This document shows positions 15,457 through 25,295 of a stretch of DNA of 64,000 nucleotides, in pieces. A program made the position numbers and the translations under genes. The stretch covers positions 124,001 through 188,000 of the forward strand of contig NZ_BMWB01000008.1 of the NCBI RefSeq assembly GCF_014651015.1. The letters run 5' to 3'. The notes below the pieces were generated by a model, which was given only the letters and a program-made list of their open reading frames with translations, was not told the origin of the DNA and did not search any database. How positions within the stretch are numbered: the first letter of the stretch is position 1; each line of letters starts with the position of its first letter. The DNA is from Streptomyces xantholiticus (GTDB taxonomy: Bacteria > Actinomycetota > Actinomycetes > Streptomycetales > Streptomycetaceae).

Positions 15457-17013
15457 CTATTCAGCGCCCGAAGGCCGCCATCCGCGCAACATGGTGTCGA
15501 ACTGCTCACGAGTCGTCGTCCAGTCCTCCGCGGGGCCCGACATGTAGAGGGCGTACTCGGTGCCGTCCTCCTCGTAGTACATCTGGTCGATCGCCCGCCG
15601 GGGGCCGGGGTGCTCCGTACGCTCCGTCCAGGTGAACTCCCAGAGCGCGGAGAGCGTCCGGTCCCGGAAGGTGTTCGGATGCAGCTGAAGGCGCCGGTAC
15701 TCCGGCAGTCTCTCCTCGAGGCTTCTCTGCATGTCGAGCATGTGCATGTACGGGTTCTCGTGGTCGGGCGCCGGATCGATGCTGATACGGATGCGGTGCC
15801 GGCCGTTGTCCGGCGTGTAGTCGATCTGGTTGCCGTCCGTCTGACGCCGCCAGCCGTCGGGCACCCACAGGCTGAAGCCCTCCGGGTCGGCGACGCGTTG
15901 CCAGCCCTCCGGGAGTCCTGACGGGTCCGCCCCCGGATCGCCCTGCGGCTCGCCCGCCGACTGCGTGCCGCCGCCCCGAATGTCACCGTCCGCGAACTGC
16001 ATCGCCACGCCCGCGCCGCCGCCGACCACGGCCGCCAGCACCACGACGAGCGCCGCCCTGCGTATGCGGCCCCCGCGACGGCGTGGGGCAGCCCCGGCCG
16101 GCGGTGCCTCGGGGGACTCCGGTACCGGAGCGGGCTGCGGCATCCGCTGCGTCGGCACGCCCGTGCGCCCGGTGGCCTCCTCTCCCTCCATGGCCTGTGT
16201 CAGCATCCGCTCCGCTTCGGCGACCGAAGGCCGTGCGGCCGGATCCTTGCGCAGCAGCGCCAGGATCACCGGCCCGAGCCGCCCCGCCCGCACCGGCACC
16301 GACGGCTCGTCGTCCACCACGGCCTGCATCGTCGACAGCGGCGACGAACGCCGGAACGGTGACGTCCCCTCCACTGCCGTGTACAAGGTCGCGCCCAGCG
16401 ACCACAGATCCGAGGCGGGCCCGGGGTCGCGGCCACGGACCCGCTCCGGTGCGAGATAGTCGATCGAACCGACGATCTCGCCCGTCCTGGTGATCGTCGC
16501 ATCGCCCTCGATGGCCGCGATCCCGAAGTCCGTGATCAGCGCCCGGCCGTCCCTGCCCAGCAGCACATTGGCGGGCTTGATGTCCCGATGGAGCACCCCG
16601 GCGGCGTGCGCGGCGCCCAGCGCCCGCAGGACGTCGAGACCGATCCGCGCCGCCTCCCGCTCGTCGATTCGCCCCGGCACCTTGGCGGCGTCCGCGAGCG
16701 AGGGTCCGTCCACGTACTGCATGACGATCCAGGGCCGTGCGTCGTGCTCGAGCACGTCGTGGACCGTGACGACTCCGGGATGGCTGATGCGGGCGGCCGC
16801 CCGCGCCTCCTTCTGCGTGCGGGCGTGAAGGACGGCCCGATCGACCTCCGACACGTAGAGGCCCGCCGTCAACTCCTTGACGGCGACCACTCTGTGCAAC
16901 AACTCGTCATGGGCACGCCAGACTTTGCCCATGCCACCACGACCGATTGTCTCGCCCAGCCGATAGCGCCCGGCGAGCAATAGACCGGTGTTTGCGCTTC
17001 GAGTGTGTTCCAC
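15457..17013 (-). CDS. Transmembrane Ser/Thr protein kinase (active type), 518 aa
   Basis: Residues about 15-275 are a PknB-type kinase domain. Visible parts are the glycine loop IGRGGMGKVW, catalytic Lys46 in VAVKEL, HRDIKPANV at 142-150, DFG at 162-164 and an activation segment with APERVRG. A Pro-rich linker, a membrane helix near residues 315-335 and an external C-terminal domain of about 160 residues follow. The external domain begins LPEGWQRVADPEGFSLWVP, like those of the two neighbouring kinases. The start is GTG 17013. This kinase group appears to correspond to the pkaD/H/I/J sporulation-linked cluster of S. coelicolor. That correspondence is from memory. Confidence 0.9.
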   Translation of the reverse strand: MEHTRSANTGLLLAGRYRLGETIGRGGMGKVWRAHDELLHRVVAVKELTAGLYVSEVDRAVLHARTQKEARAAARISHPGVVTVHDVLEHDARPWIVMQYVDGPSLADAAKVPGRIDEREAARIGLDVLRALGAAHAAGVLHRDIKPANVLLGRDGRALITDFGIAAIEGDATITRTGEIVGSIDYLAPERVRGRDPGPASDLWSLGATLYTAVEGTSPFRRSSPLSTMQAVVDDEPSVPVRAGRLGPVILALLRKDPAARPSVAEAERMLTQAMEGEEATGRTGVPTQRMPQPAPVPESPEAPPAGAAPRRRGGRIRRAALVVVLAAVVGGGAGVAMQFADGDIRGGGTQSAGEPQGDPGADPSGLPEGWQRVADPEGFSLWVPDGWRRQTDGNQIDYTPDNGRHRIRISIDPAPDHENPYMHMLDMQRSLEERLPEYRRLQLHPNTFRDRTLSALWEFTWTERTEHPGPRRAIDQMYYEEDGTEYALYMSGPAEDWTTTREQFDTMLRGWRPSGAE

Positions 17014-17126
17014 GTACCCCGCCCCGTTCCTTGGAATGCCAGGTTACGGAGGGAAAGTACGGGCACGGAACCACGGACGCCTCAATTAACCGCACTGTGA
17101 TGCGCGTTCCGTGCGCGTCCGGGCAC

Positions 17127-20054
17127 TCAGCGGGTGGCGCGGTAACTGCCGGTGGCCTGTTCGAAGATCTCGGTCACTTTGTCACGCTCCGCTTCCGGAC
17201 CGATCACTTGGACGACGTGGTACACCCCGTCGACCGCGATCGCGAGATTACGCACGTACACCTCGCGGCCGTTGCTGTCCTGCCAGGTGAACTGCCCCTC
17301 CGCCATGGACCGTCCGCCGACGTCGATACGGCGCAACCCGCTCGCGCCGGCCCACGACGAGTCACGGAAGGGCTGCAGCTCCGGCTCCTTGTCCCGCTGG
17401 TAGACCAGCGGGTCGTCGCCGTTCGCCCGCACGGTGTCCCGGCCCGGCACCACGATCAGGGTGAAGTCGTCCCCGGTGTAGCGCACTTGACCGGCATCGT
17501 TGATCGGCCGGCGCTGCCACGACCTGTCGACGGCGATCCGGAAGCCCTCCGGATCGTTGCGGAGTTCATAGCCCTCGGGGAGGTCCCCGGCCGGGGCGGA
17601 CGTCTGCGGCTGCTGCGACCCCGGGGTGCCGCTGGGAGCGGGCCCCGCACTGCCCTCTCCACTCGTACGGCCGGGGCTCGGACCCCCCTGCGACGGCTGC
17701 GCCCCGGTGTTCTGCCCCTGCGAAGTCCGCTGTTGCTCACCGGACTTCGGCATGAACAGCACCGCGTAGGCGATCGCGGCCACCAGGGCGAGCAGTATCA
17801 GCAGCAGGAGCGTACGGCCGAAAGAGCGCGGCCCCCGCCCGGCGTTCCCGTACGACTGCCGGTACGGCAAGTCGCGGGGCGGCACCTCGTAAGGCTCCTC
17901 GTACGCCCGCCTGGGCGGCGCCGCTTCGGCACGGGCCGCCCCGTCCCGCGCGCGGCCCTGCGGCTTCTTGTGGCGGTGGCGGCCGTGGGCGGCGTCGGCC
18001 GTGCCCCACCGGCGCCTGCGGACGAGCTCGCCCCTGCGGCGGACGACCGGCAGCCGCGATCCGTCGACCGCGCCGGCCGGCAGGGGCACGACGTTGACAC
18101 CGGCCTCCGGCTCCGGCGCCGACCGTACGAGGGAACGCAGCCAGCCACGCAGCTCCTCGAAGTCCGGCCGCTCCGTGGGGTCCTGGCGCAGCAGTGACTC
18201 GACGACCGGCCGCAGCGGACCGCACTCCTCTGCGAACGCGGGCGGCTCCGCGCACACCATGTGGACCAACTCGGCCGCGGTGTCCTCCGGGTAGGGAGCG
18301 TGGCCCTGCACGGCCCGGTACAGCAGCGCACCCAGCCCCCACAGATCGGTGGCCGGGCCGACGGGCGCGGCCAGTTGCCAGTTCTCGTGAACCGGACCGG
18401 CCTGCTCGGGCGCCCACCGCTCGGTCACGGCGCCGACGACGGTGATCCGCGCCTGGCGGGCACGCTCGGCGTGGAGCGGGGTGGCGGGACCGCGGTACGC
18501 CGGGACCCCGGCTCCGGCGACGGTCCCGTCCCAGCGGCCGTCCGGCGCTTCGTTTCCCGCGGCCGCCGGCCGGCGCTGTGCATCGGCGCGCATGGCGTCG
18601 CCGCCGCGCTGCCAACTGCCTCCGGCGGCAGCTTCCGTGCGCGCCGGAGGAAGAGCGGGTCGCTGCCCGCCCGCGTGCCTGTTGCCGGAGCTTTGCTGCC
18701 CCGTTGAACCGCTGTCCGCCCGGGCGGCGGGCAGCACGGGCCGGACGCCGTAGGGGTCGTCGCGGTAGGGATCGTGGTCGCGTGCGCCCGGCAGGGCGGG
18801 GCGGGCGGCGATGCCGCGCGGGCCGCCGCCTGCGACGGGCAGCGAGCCGGGACCCTCGCGGCCGGCGAACGGCGCGTCGTGCCAGGTGCCCGCCAGCCGG
18901 ACCCGCCCGGGCCCTTCCTGGTCCGGGTCCGACACGGGTATGCGGTCACGGCGGCCGCCGTCGTGGTACGGGTCGCGCTCGGCGTACGGGTCGCGGCCGG
19001 GCGGGTCGACGCGCTCGGCGTACGGGTCGCGGCCCGCGTCGTCCGTGCCGGGAAACGGACCGGCGAGACCCAGGTCGTCGAAGTCCGCTTCGTCGTCCTC
19101 GTCCCGGACACCGAGCCCGAGCAGTCCACGGCGTCCCTCGTCCGGCCGGCGCGCCCACCAGTCGGGGTCGAGGCCGTCCTGCTCCGGGCGGTCGCGGCGT
19201 ACCGCCTCCGGCTCCTCCTCGCGGCGCCGGTCCTCGCCCGTCCGGGCACCTGCCCGGGCTCCGGCCCGGTACGCCGCGATCGCGCCGGCACGGGCGGCAC
19301 GCACGTCCGGCACATCGCTCGACGGGGTGCTCTGCCGGGGCAGTTGCAGGTGCCCGGAGCCGCCCGGCATCGGCAGGCCGTCCACCCCTGGACCGTCGTC
19401 GGCCTCGGCCGCGAACTCGGTCTCGACCTCCGCCTCGGATTCGGGCTCCGGCACGGGCGCGTACCCGCACAGCGCCTCCTCCGCCGCACCGGACGCCAGC
19501 CCGGTCAGTACGACGCGGCCGTCGTCGCAGACGAGCACCGTGCGCACGGTGATGTTGCGGTGGGTCCAGCCGTGCGCGTGCAGGACGCGCAGCGCGGTCA
19601 GGACGTCCGACGCGACCTCCGCGGCCCGGTAGGGGCTGAGCGGCTTCTCGGCGAGCAGGGCCGCCAGCGGCCGGGCCGCGACCCGTTCGCTCACTATCCA
19701 CAGTGAGCCGTCCTCGGCGAAGACGTCGAAGACCTGGTCGAGTCGCGGATGGTCGGGAATCCGAGCGGCTGCCTGCGCCGCCTCGACGGCCCGGCGCACC
19801 GCCGGGTCCGCGGGCCGCCGTGTCGTGCCGCCCCTGCCTCCGCCGTGGGCCCGCCGTGGCACAGCGGCCCCGGCGAGGTCGTCCGAGTCGAGCACCTCCG
19901 CGTCCACGATCTCGGGCAACGGGACCTGCCGTATCAGGACTTCGTGCCCGCTGTAGGTGTCGAACGCACGGGTCTCTGCGAACTCGAACTCGCCGGAGGG
20001 CGGCAAGGGCAGGCGGTAGCGGTCGGCGAGCACTCTGCCCGCGTAGTCCTCCAC
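17127..20054 (-). CDS. Transmembrane Ser/Thr kinase-like protein, probable pseudokinase, 975 aa
   Basis: The N-lobe and half of the C-lobe lie in residues about 1-190, but the key motifs are broken. The usual VAxK Lys position reads VLIRQV, the catalytic loop is HRNITVRTV near residue 165 instead of HRDxKxxN, and DFG is replaced by TGL. An acidic/arginine-rich low-complexity insert of about 340 residues interrupts the domain. The C-lobe resumes at AAPVGPATDLWGLGALLYRA. A membrane helix (LLLLILLALVAAIAYAVLF) and an external domain starting LPEGYELRNDPEGF follow. GTG 20054 has GGGGAGG upstream. It is likely a non-catalytic partner of its two kinase neighbours. Confidence 0.85.
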   Translation of the reverse strand: MEDYAGRVLADRYRLPLPPSGEFEFAETRAFDTYSGHEVLIRQVPLPEIVDAEVLDSDDLAGAAVPRRAHGGGRGGTTRRPADPAVRRAVEAAQAAARIPDHPRLDQVFDVFAEDGSLWIVSERVAARPLAALLAEKPLSPYRAAEVASDVLTALRVLHAHGWTHRNITVRTVLVCDDGRVVLTGLASGAAEEALCGYAPVPEPESEAEVETEFAAEADDGPGVDGLPMPGGSGHLQLPRQSTPSSDVPDVRAARAGAIAAYRAGARAGARTGEDRRREEEPEAVRRDRPEQDGLDPDWWARRPDEGRRGLLGLGVRDEDDEADFDDLGLAGPFPGTDDAGRDPYAERVDPPGRDPYAERDPYHDGGRRDRIPVSDPDQEGPGRVRLAGTWHDAPFAGREGPGSLPVAGGGPRGIAARPALPGARDHDPYRDDPYGVRPVLPAARADSGSTGQQSSGNRHAGGQRPALPPARTEAAAGGSWQRGGDAMRADAQRRPAAAGNEAPDGRWDGTVAGAGVPAYRGPATPLHAERARQARITVVGAVTERWAPEQAGPVHENWQLAAPVGPATDLWGLGALLYRAVQGHAPYPEDTAAELVHMVCAEPPAFAEECGPLRPVVESLLRQDPTERPDFEELRGWLRSLVRSAPEPEAGVNVVPLPAGAVDGSRLPVVRRRGELVRRRRWGTADAAHGRHRHKKPQGRARDGAARAEAAPPRRAYEEPYEVPPRDLPYRQSYGNAGRGPRSFGRTLLLLILLALVAAIAYAVLFMPKSGEQQRTSQGQNTGAQPSQGGPSPGRTSGEGSAGPAPSGTPGSQQPQTSAPAGDLPEGYELRNDPEGFRIAVDRSWQRRPINDAGQVRYTGDDFTLIVVPGRDTVRANGDDPLVYQRDKEPELQPFRDSSWAGASGLRRIDVGGRSMAEGQFTWQDSNGREVYVRNLAIAVDGVYHVVQVIGPEAERDKVTEIFEQATGSYRATR

Positions 20055-20181
20055 GACGCCTCCCCACCAGCGCGTTGTCCCGGTCGGAACCGGAACAACG
20101 CACGAAGCCGTCAAATCCGGTCGCTCAGCGGCCCCTTGCGGCTGCGTACCGTCCACGGCTTCTCACGATACGTGTCATCGG

Positions 20182-23019
20182 TCAATCCTTGGGGCTGAAC
20201 GTGGCGAACGCCGTCTGCCGCAGCGTCCGGCACTCTTCGCCGTCCCATTCACTCGCCTTGCACGTGATCATGATCGAGTAGCCGCGCTTGGCGTCGACCT
20301 TGAAGCCCCTGTTGAGGACACGCACCCGCTCGCCGCTCTCGTTGCGCTCGAAACTCCAGTCCGCGACGGTCGGATAGCCGTTGTAGCCGACCGTTTTGAT
20401 CCCGAGGTGCTTGTAGCCGTTGCTCGTGGCGCTCACGCCGGCGACCGCGGCCGCCCATGCCGCCGCGGCATCGTCCTTCGGGCCGCTGTTGAAGTCGACC
20501 TGGACCCGCGGGGTTCCGCCGTCGACGCTGAACTTGCCGCCCGAGTTCTGTCCCGCCACGCCCGTGAGCCTGAAGTCCTTCGGCATGGCCATCGTGAAGT
20601 GCCAGCGGTCGTTGGAGACCATCACGTAACCGGCCGGGAGGGTGAACCCGCCCGCCGAGTCGTCGCCCTTGGGGTCACCCAAGGGCTGACCGCCGGGTGT
20701 ACCGGTGGCACCGCCCTGGTCGTCCTTGCCGTCGTCGTCCTTGCCGTCGTCCTTGCCGGTGTCGTCCTTGCCGGTGTCGGAGCTCGCGTCGCTGCCCGTA
20801 CCACCGGTGGCCTTGTCCTCCCCGCCGCCGGCGGTGGCGCCCGCGGAGGCGGCCGTTTCGTCCTTGCCCTTGGTCCTGTTCACCGGGTCGTCGTCACCGC
20901 CGAAGGCGAAGACGAGCACGGTGGAGAGCACGGCGAGCACGGCGACGACCGCGATGATCACCAGGGTGCGGCGCGGCACCACATCGGTGAGCGGGGCGCG
21001 CACCGGCGTGGGCCTGCGGGCCGCCCCGTCAGGCACGGGCGGCTGCTTGGACTCCGCCTTCACGGCAGCGGCAGCGTTGCGCACCGAACGGAGCGCGCCG
21101 CGCAGCCGGTCGGCGGCGGGGTCCTTCGGTCCGGCGGCAGGCCCGGGCACGGCCATGGGCGGTACGGGGGGCACCGAAGGCAGCCGTAGGGCACGGGTCG
21201 CCTCGGGTGACGGCTCCGGCTCCGCCGGCCGCTCCGGCGCCTCCGGCGCGTTGACCACCCGGGTGAGCAGAGTGCGTGCGCCGGCGTCGTCCAGCCGCTG
21301 GGCCGGGTCCTTGGCGAGCAGGCCGTAGATGACCTCCTCCAACGGGCCCGCGTTCTTCGGCGGGTCGAGCGGCTCGGTCATCACGGCGGTCAGCGTCGCG
21401 ATCGCCGACCCCTTGTCGTACGGCGGGCAGCCCTCGACGCTCGCGTAAAGGAGGCCGCCGAGCGACCAGAGGTCGGCCGCCGGACCCGGCTTGTGGCCGC
21501 GGGCACGCTCGGGCGAGATGTACGACGGGGCGCCGACGAGCATGCCGGTCGACGTGATCGACGGGTCACCCTCGACCTGCGCGATACCGAAGTCGGTGAG
21601 CACGACACGGCCGTCGCGGCCGATGAGCACGTTGGACGGCTTGACGTCGCGGTGCAGGATGCCCTCGCGGTGGGCGGAGCGCAGGACGTCGAGGATCGCG
21701 AGTCCGACCTCAGCGGCCCGGCGGGGCGTGAGGGTGCCGTCCTCCCGTACGACCTCGGCGAGGGACTTGCCCTCGACCAGCTCCATGACGATCCAGGGGC
21801 GGTCGTCCTCGTCGACGACGTCGTAGACGGTCACGGCGCTGTTGTTGCGGATACGGGCGATCGCCTTGGCCTCGCGCAGGGTACGCGTGATGAGCCGGCG
21901 CTTCTCGTCGTCGTCGACGCTGCCGGGGAAGCGCAGTTCCTTGACGGCGACGGTACGGCCGAGGGTCTCGTCGACCGCACGCCACACCGTGCCCATGCCA
22001 CCACGCCCGAGCACCCCGCCGAGGCGGTAGCGCCCGGCGAGCAGCCGCCCGTCGGCCCCGGTGGCGCCGCGCCCCTTCGCCCCGGCCGCACGCCCGCCGC
22101 CTGCCGGCTTGTCCTCGGGGGCGGCTTTCGCGGACGCTGAGCCCTTGGCGCCCGGTGCCGCTGCGTCAGCCGGGACCGCGTCGGCACCGGCGTCTGTCGG
22201 GTCGGTCTTCGCCCCGGCCGCACGCCCGCCGCCTACCGGCTTGTCCTCGGGGGCGGCCTTCGCGGACGCTGAGCCCTTGGCGCCCGGTGCCGCTGCGTCA
22301 GCCGGGACCGCGTCGGCACCGGCGTCTGTCGGGTCGGTCTTCGCTCCGGCCGCACCGGCGCCTCGGCCGCCGGCCGGCTTTTCGTCGGGCGACCCGGCGG
22401 ACTTCCCACTCGCGTGGGCGGCAGCCTCGGCCGAAGACTCGGCGCTCGGCTTCGCGTCGACGCCGGTCGACTTCGCGGCGGCATTCGGCGTCGCGTCGGC
22501 GCCGGTCGGCGTCGCGTCGGCATTCGGCGTCGCGTCGGCGCCGGTCGGCGTCGCGTCGGCGCCGGTATCCGTCGACTTGTCCGCCGAAGTCGCGCCCTTG
22601 TCCGACAGGGACGCAGCATTCGGCGCGTCCGAACTCGGGGCGCGCGGGCCGGGCACCTTGTCGCCCGCCGCAGCCGCCTGAGCGTCCGTCACGGGGCCGC
22701 GGGCGCGGCGGTCGTCGTCGACGCTTTCCGACGAGGTGGGGCCGTCTCCACCCCCCTGCGCTTCCGAGGACGCACCGGACTCCGAAGCGTCCGCGTCCGG
22801 GCCAGGCCGCTCGGCACGGTCCGCGCTGTCGACTCCCGCGGCCTCCGCGCCGGCCACGGCATCCGCGTCCTTGCGCGCCGCCTTCAAGGTCGCCGTGCCC
22901 GAGTCGGAAACGGCGCCGCCACCGGCGGAGCCGGCTCCCGCGCCCGCGGCAGAACCCGCATACCCGCCGGCGAAGCCGGCCCCCCGCTGGGGCTCCCGCG
23001 ACTGCTCAGCCTCCGACAT
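20182..23019 (-). CDS. Transmembrane Ser/Thr protein kinase with long disordered N-terminus, 945 aa
   Basis: The first ~350 residues are Ala/Gly/Asp/Lys-rich, low-complexity, and partly made of an internal duplication. The kinase domain then starts at LLAGRYRLGGVLGRGGMGTV with all catalytic motifs present: VAVKEL, HRDVKPSNVL, DFGIAQ and SPERARG. A second Pro-rich linker and a membrane helix (TLVIIAVVAVLAVLSTVLVF) lead to an external domain beginning LPAGYVMVSNDRWHFTMAMP. ATG 23019 is preceded by AGAGGGG. It lies first of the three minus-strand kinase genes. Gaps of about 127 and 113 bp separate them, so co-transcription is plausible. Confidence 0.9.
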   Translation of the reverse strand: MSEAEQSREPQRGAGFAGGYAGSAAGAGAGSAGGGAVSDSGTATLKAARKDADAVAGAEAAGVDSADRAERPGPDADASESGASSEAQGGGDGPTSSESVDDDRRARGPVTDAQAAAAGDKVPGPRAPSSDAPNAASLSDKGATSADKSTDTGADATPTGADATPNADATPTGADATPNAAAKSTGVDAKPSAESSAEAAAHASGKSAGSPDEKPAGGRGAGAAGAKTDPTDAGADAVPADAAAPGAKGSASAKAAPEDKPVGGGRAAGAKTDPTDAGADAVPADAAAPGAKGSASAKAAPEDKPAGGGRAAGAKGRGATGADGRLLAGRYRLGGVLGRGGMGTVWRAVDETLGRTVAVKELRFPGSVDDDEKRRLITRTLREAKAIARIRNNSAVTVYDVVDEDDRPWIVMELVEGKSLAEVVREDGTLTPRRAAEVGLAILDVLRSAHREGILHRDVKPSNVLIGRDGRVVLTDFGIAQVEGDPSITSTGMLVGAPSYISPERARGHKPGPAADLWSLGGLLYASVEGCPPYDKGSAIATLTAVMTEPLDPPKNAGPLEEVIYGLLAKDPAQRLDDAGARTLLTRVVNAPEAPERPAEPEPSPEATRALRLPSVPPVPPMAVPGPAAGPKDPAADRLRGALRSVRNAAAAVKAESKQPPVPDGAARRPTPVRAPLTDVVPRRTLVIIAVVAVLAVLSTVLVFAFGGDDDPVNRTKGKDETAASAGATAGGGEDKATGGTGSDASSDTGKDDTGKDDGKDDDGKDDQGGATGTPGGQPLGDPKGDDSAGGFTLPAGYVMVSNDRWHFTMAMPKDFRLTGVAGQNSGGKFSVDGGTPRVQVDFNSGPKDDAAAAWAAAVAGVSATSNGYKHLGIKTVGYNGYPTVADWSFERNESGERVRVLNRGFKVDAKRGYSIMITCKASEWDGEECRTLRQTAFATFSPKD
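22076..22339. repeat. 132-bp direct tandem duplication (2 copies, partial third)
   Basis: Copies at 22076-22207 and 22208-22339 are nearly identical (for example CTGCCGG against CTACCGG), and a diverged third start follows at 22340. Each is 44 codons, so the kinase frame is kept. It encodes the AGAKTDPTDAGADAVP and APGAKGSASAKAAPEDKP units in the N-terminal extension. Confidence 0.9.
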
Positions 23020-23346
23020 GCGTCCCCTCTGCGATCCCTGATCTTCGCCCGCGCCTGCCGCTCTCCGCGCGATGCGTAACCCGCCCTGGCAGAGCGCCCA
23101 TTGTCCCTCACTCCGGGACCGGTACGTCGTCCGGGTCCACCCTGTGGCGCGCCGGACGCGCCTGGGTGTGCCACCCCACCATGCCATCACCCGGCGTCAG
23201 GCCCACCCCTGTACTGGTCGGGGCCTTGCCCGCTCTCCCCAACTGGCCTACGCCGGGCCGGTGTCCGCCGTATCAGGCCGGCGGGACGGTCCCTGCGTGC
23301 GACGCTCACGACGCAGCGACCCCATGGGCGCTCGGACCGGGAAAAC
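23020..23346. other. Intergenic region, 327 bp, no supported gene
   Basis: It lies between the glpD-like gene's 3' end and the start of the kinase gene, both on the minus strand, so it should carry the kinase-operon promoter. No clear promoter, repeat or protein-like frame was recognised. Confidence 0.45.
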
Positions 23347-25053
23347 TCAGAGAGGCACGATGTCCGGCGCCCCCAGCCGCGCCGCGTCCGCCGTCAGGTC
23401 GTCCGGCTGCCGCTGCGACTCCCGCTCCGCCTCCACCCGCTTCTCGTAGTGCTCGACCTCCTTCTCGATCTGCGCCTTCTCCCAACCGAGGACCGGAGCC
23501 ATCAACTCGGCGCACTCCCGCGCACTCCGCGTCCCCCGGTCGAACGTCTCGATCGAGATACGGGTGCGCCTCGTCAGCACGTCGTCCAGGTGACGGGCAC
23601 CCTCGTGCGACGCCGCGTAGACGATCTCGGCCCGCAGATAGTCGTCCGCACCGCCGATCGGATCACCGAGCGTCGGATCCTTTGTGATGAGGGCGAGGAG
23701 TTCCTCGGCCAGTGCGCCGTAGCGGTTCAACAGATGCTCGACGCGTACCACATGAAGGCCCGTCCGGGCGGCGATCCTCGCCCTGGAGTTCCACAGGGCG
23801 CGGTACCCCTCGGCGCCGAGCAGGGGCGTGTCCTCCGTGACGCACGCGGCGACCCGCTGGTCCAGGCCGTGCACCGCCGCATCAACGGCATCCTTCGCCA
23901 TCACCCGGTACGTCGTGTACTTCCCGCCGGCCACGACCACGAGGCCGGGCACGGGGTGCGCCACCGTGTGCTCGCGGGAGAGTTTGCTGGTGGCGTCCGA
24001 CTCGCCGGCGAGCAGCGGCCGGAGCCCCGCGTACACCCCTTGGACGTCGTCCCGGGTGAGCGGCACGGCCAGCACCGTGTTGACGTGCTCCAGCAGATAG
24101 TCGATGTCGGCGCTGGAGGCGGCCGGGTGCGCCTTGTCGAGGTCCCAGCCGGTGTCGGTCGTGCCGACGATCCAGTGCCGCCCCCAGGGGATGACGAACA
24201 GCACGGACTTCTCGGTCCGCAGGATCAACCCGGTCGTGGAATGGATCCGGTCCTTGGGCACGACCAGATGGATGCCTTTGGATGCCCGCACATGGAACTG
24301 TCCGCGCTGCCCGATCAGCGCTTGGGTGTCATCCGTCCACACCCCTGTGGCGTTGACGATCTGACGGGCCCTGATCTCGTACTCACCGCCGGCCTCGACG
24401 TCGAGCACCCGGGCGCCCACGACCCGCTCGCCCTCCCGCAGGAAGCCGACCACCCTGGCCCGGCTCGCGACGTGGGCCCCGTAGCTCGCGGCCGTGCGCA
24501 CCAGGGTCGTCACGAAGCGGGCGTCGTCCATCTGGGCGTCGTAGTACTGCAGGGCGCCGACCAGGGCGTCCTTCTTCAGGGCGGGCGCGACCCGCAGCGC
24601 GCGCCGCCGCGAGAGATGGCGGTGGACGGGCAGCCCGCGCCCGTGGCCGGAGGACACCGACATCGCGTCGTACAGCGCGACGCCCGAGCCCGCGTACAGC
24701 CGCTCCCAGCCCTTGTGCTGGAGCGGGTAGAGGAACGGCACCGGCTTGACCAGGTGGGGGGCCAGTCGCTCCAACAGCAGCCCGCGCTCCTTGAGCGCCT
24801 CCCTCACCAGGGCGAAGTCGAGCATTTCCAGATAGCGCAGGCCGCCGTGGATCAGCTTGCTCGACCTGCTGGAGGTGCCCGACGCCCAGTCGCGCGCCTC
24901 CACCAGACCGGTCGACAGTCCTCGTGTCGCGGCGTCGAGCGCCGTGCCGGCTCCGACCACGCCGGCGCCCACCACCAGCACGTCCAGTTCACGCTCGGCC
25001 ATCCCGGCGAGCGCCTCGGCGCGCTCCGCGGGTCCCAGTGTCGATGTCCTCAC
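23347..25053 (-). CDS. glpD: Aerobic glycerol-3-phosphate dehydrogenase (FAD), 568 aa
   Basis: The enzyme oxidises sn-glycerol-3-phosphate to dihydroxyacetone phosphate and passes electrons to the quinone pool at the membrane. The N-terminal FAD site is DVLVVGAGVVGAGTALDAAT, followed by the family signature SGTSSRSSKLIHGGLRYL. The GTTDTGWDLD region and a C-terminal DUF (helical) extension end at DDLTADAARLGAPDIVPL. I chose GTG 25053 because GGGAGGCAGCA precedes it; an upstream extension is unlikely. It is divergent from the nucleotide-sugar dehydrogenase gene. Confidence 0.94.
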   Translation of the reverse strand: MRTSTLGPAERAEALAGMAERELDVLVVGAGVVGAGTALDAATRGLSTGLVEARDWASGTSSRSSKLIHGGLRYLEMLDFALVREALKERGLLLERLAPHLVKPVPFLYPLQHKGWERLYAGSGVALYDAMSVSSGHGRGLPVHRHLSRRRALRVAPALKKDALVGALQYYDAQMDDARFVTTLVRTAASYGAHVASRARVVGFLREGERVVGARVLDVEAGGEYEIRARQIVNATGVWTDDTQALIGQRGQFHVRASKGIHLVVPKDRIHSTTGLILRTEKSVLFVIPWGRHWIVGTTDTGWDLDKAHPAASSADIDYLLEHVNTVLAVPLTRDDVQGVYAGLRPLLAGESDATSKLSREHTVAHPVPGLVVVAGGKYTTYRVMAKDAVDAAVHGLDQRVAACVTEDTPLLGAEGYRALWNSRARIAARTGLHVVRVEHLLNRYGALAEELLALITKDPTLGDPIGGADDYLRAEIVYAASHEGARHLDDVLTRRTRISIETFDRGTRSARECAELMAPVLGWEKAQIEKEVEHYEKRVEAERESQRQPDDLTADAARLGAPDIVPL

Positions 25054-25295
25054 TGCTGCCTCCCGTCGCCCCCGTGCGTTTCCTGCGGTCGGTCTCACAA
25101 CGTCGAACTCACACGTCGATTCTGTCCGCAGTCGCCGACTTCAGCCACCGCCTGTGGATAACACTCGGACGGCCAGAGGCCCACAATCCGACAGAACGGT
25201 CATATTTACGCCTAGTCTGACATTGCGCGTGCCCGTTCTGCCCACAGGGCTTGCGTTCACTGTCCCCTTTGGCTATGGGAAGGACGGCCACAGCC

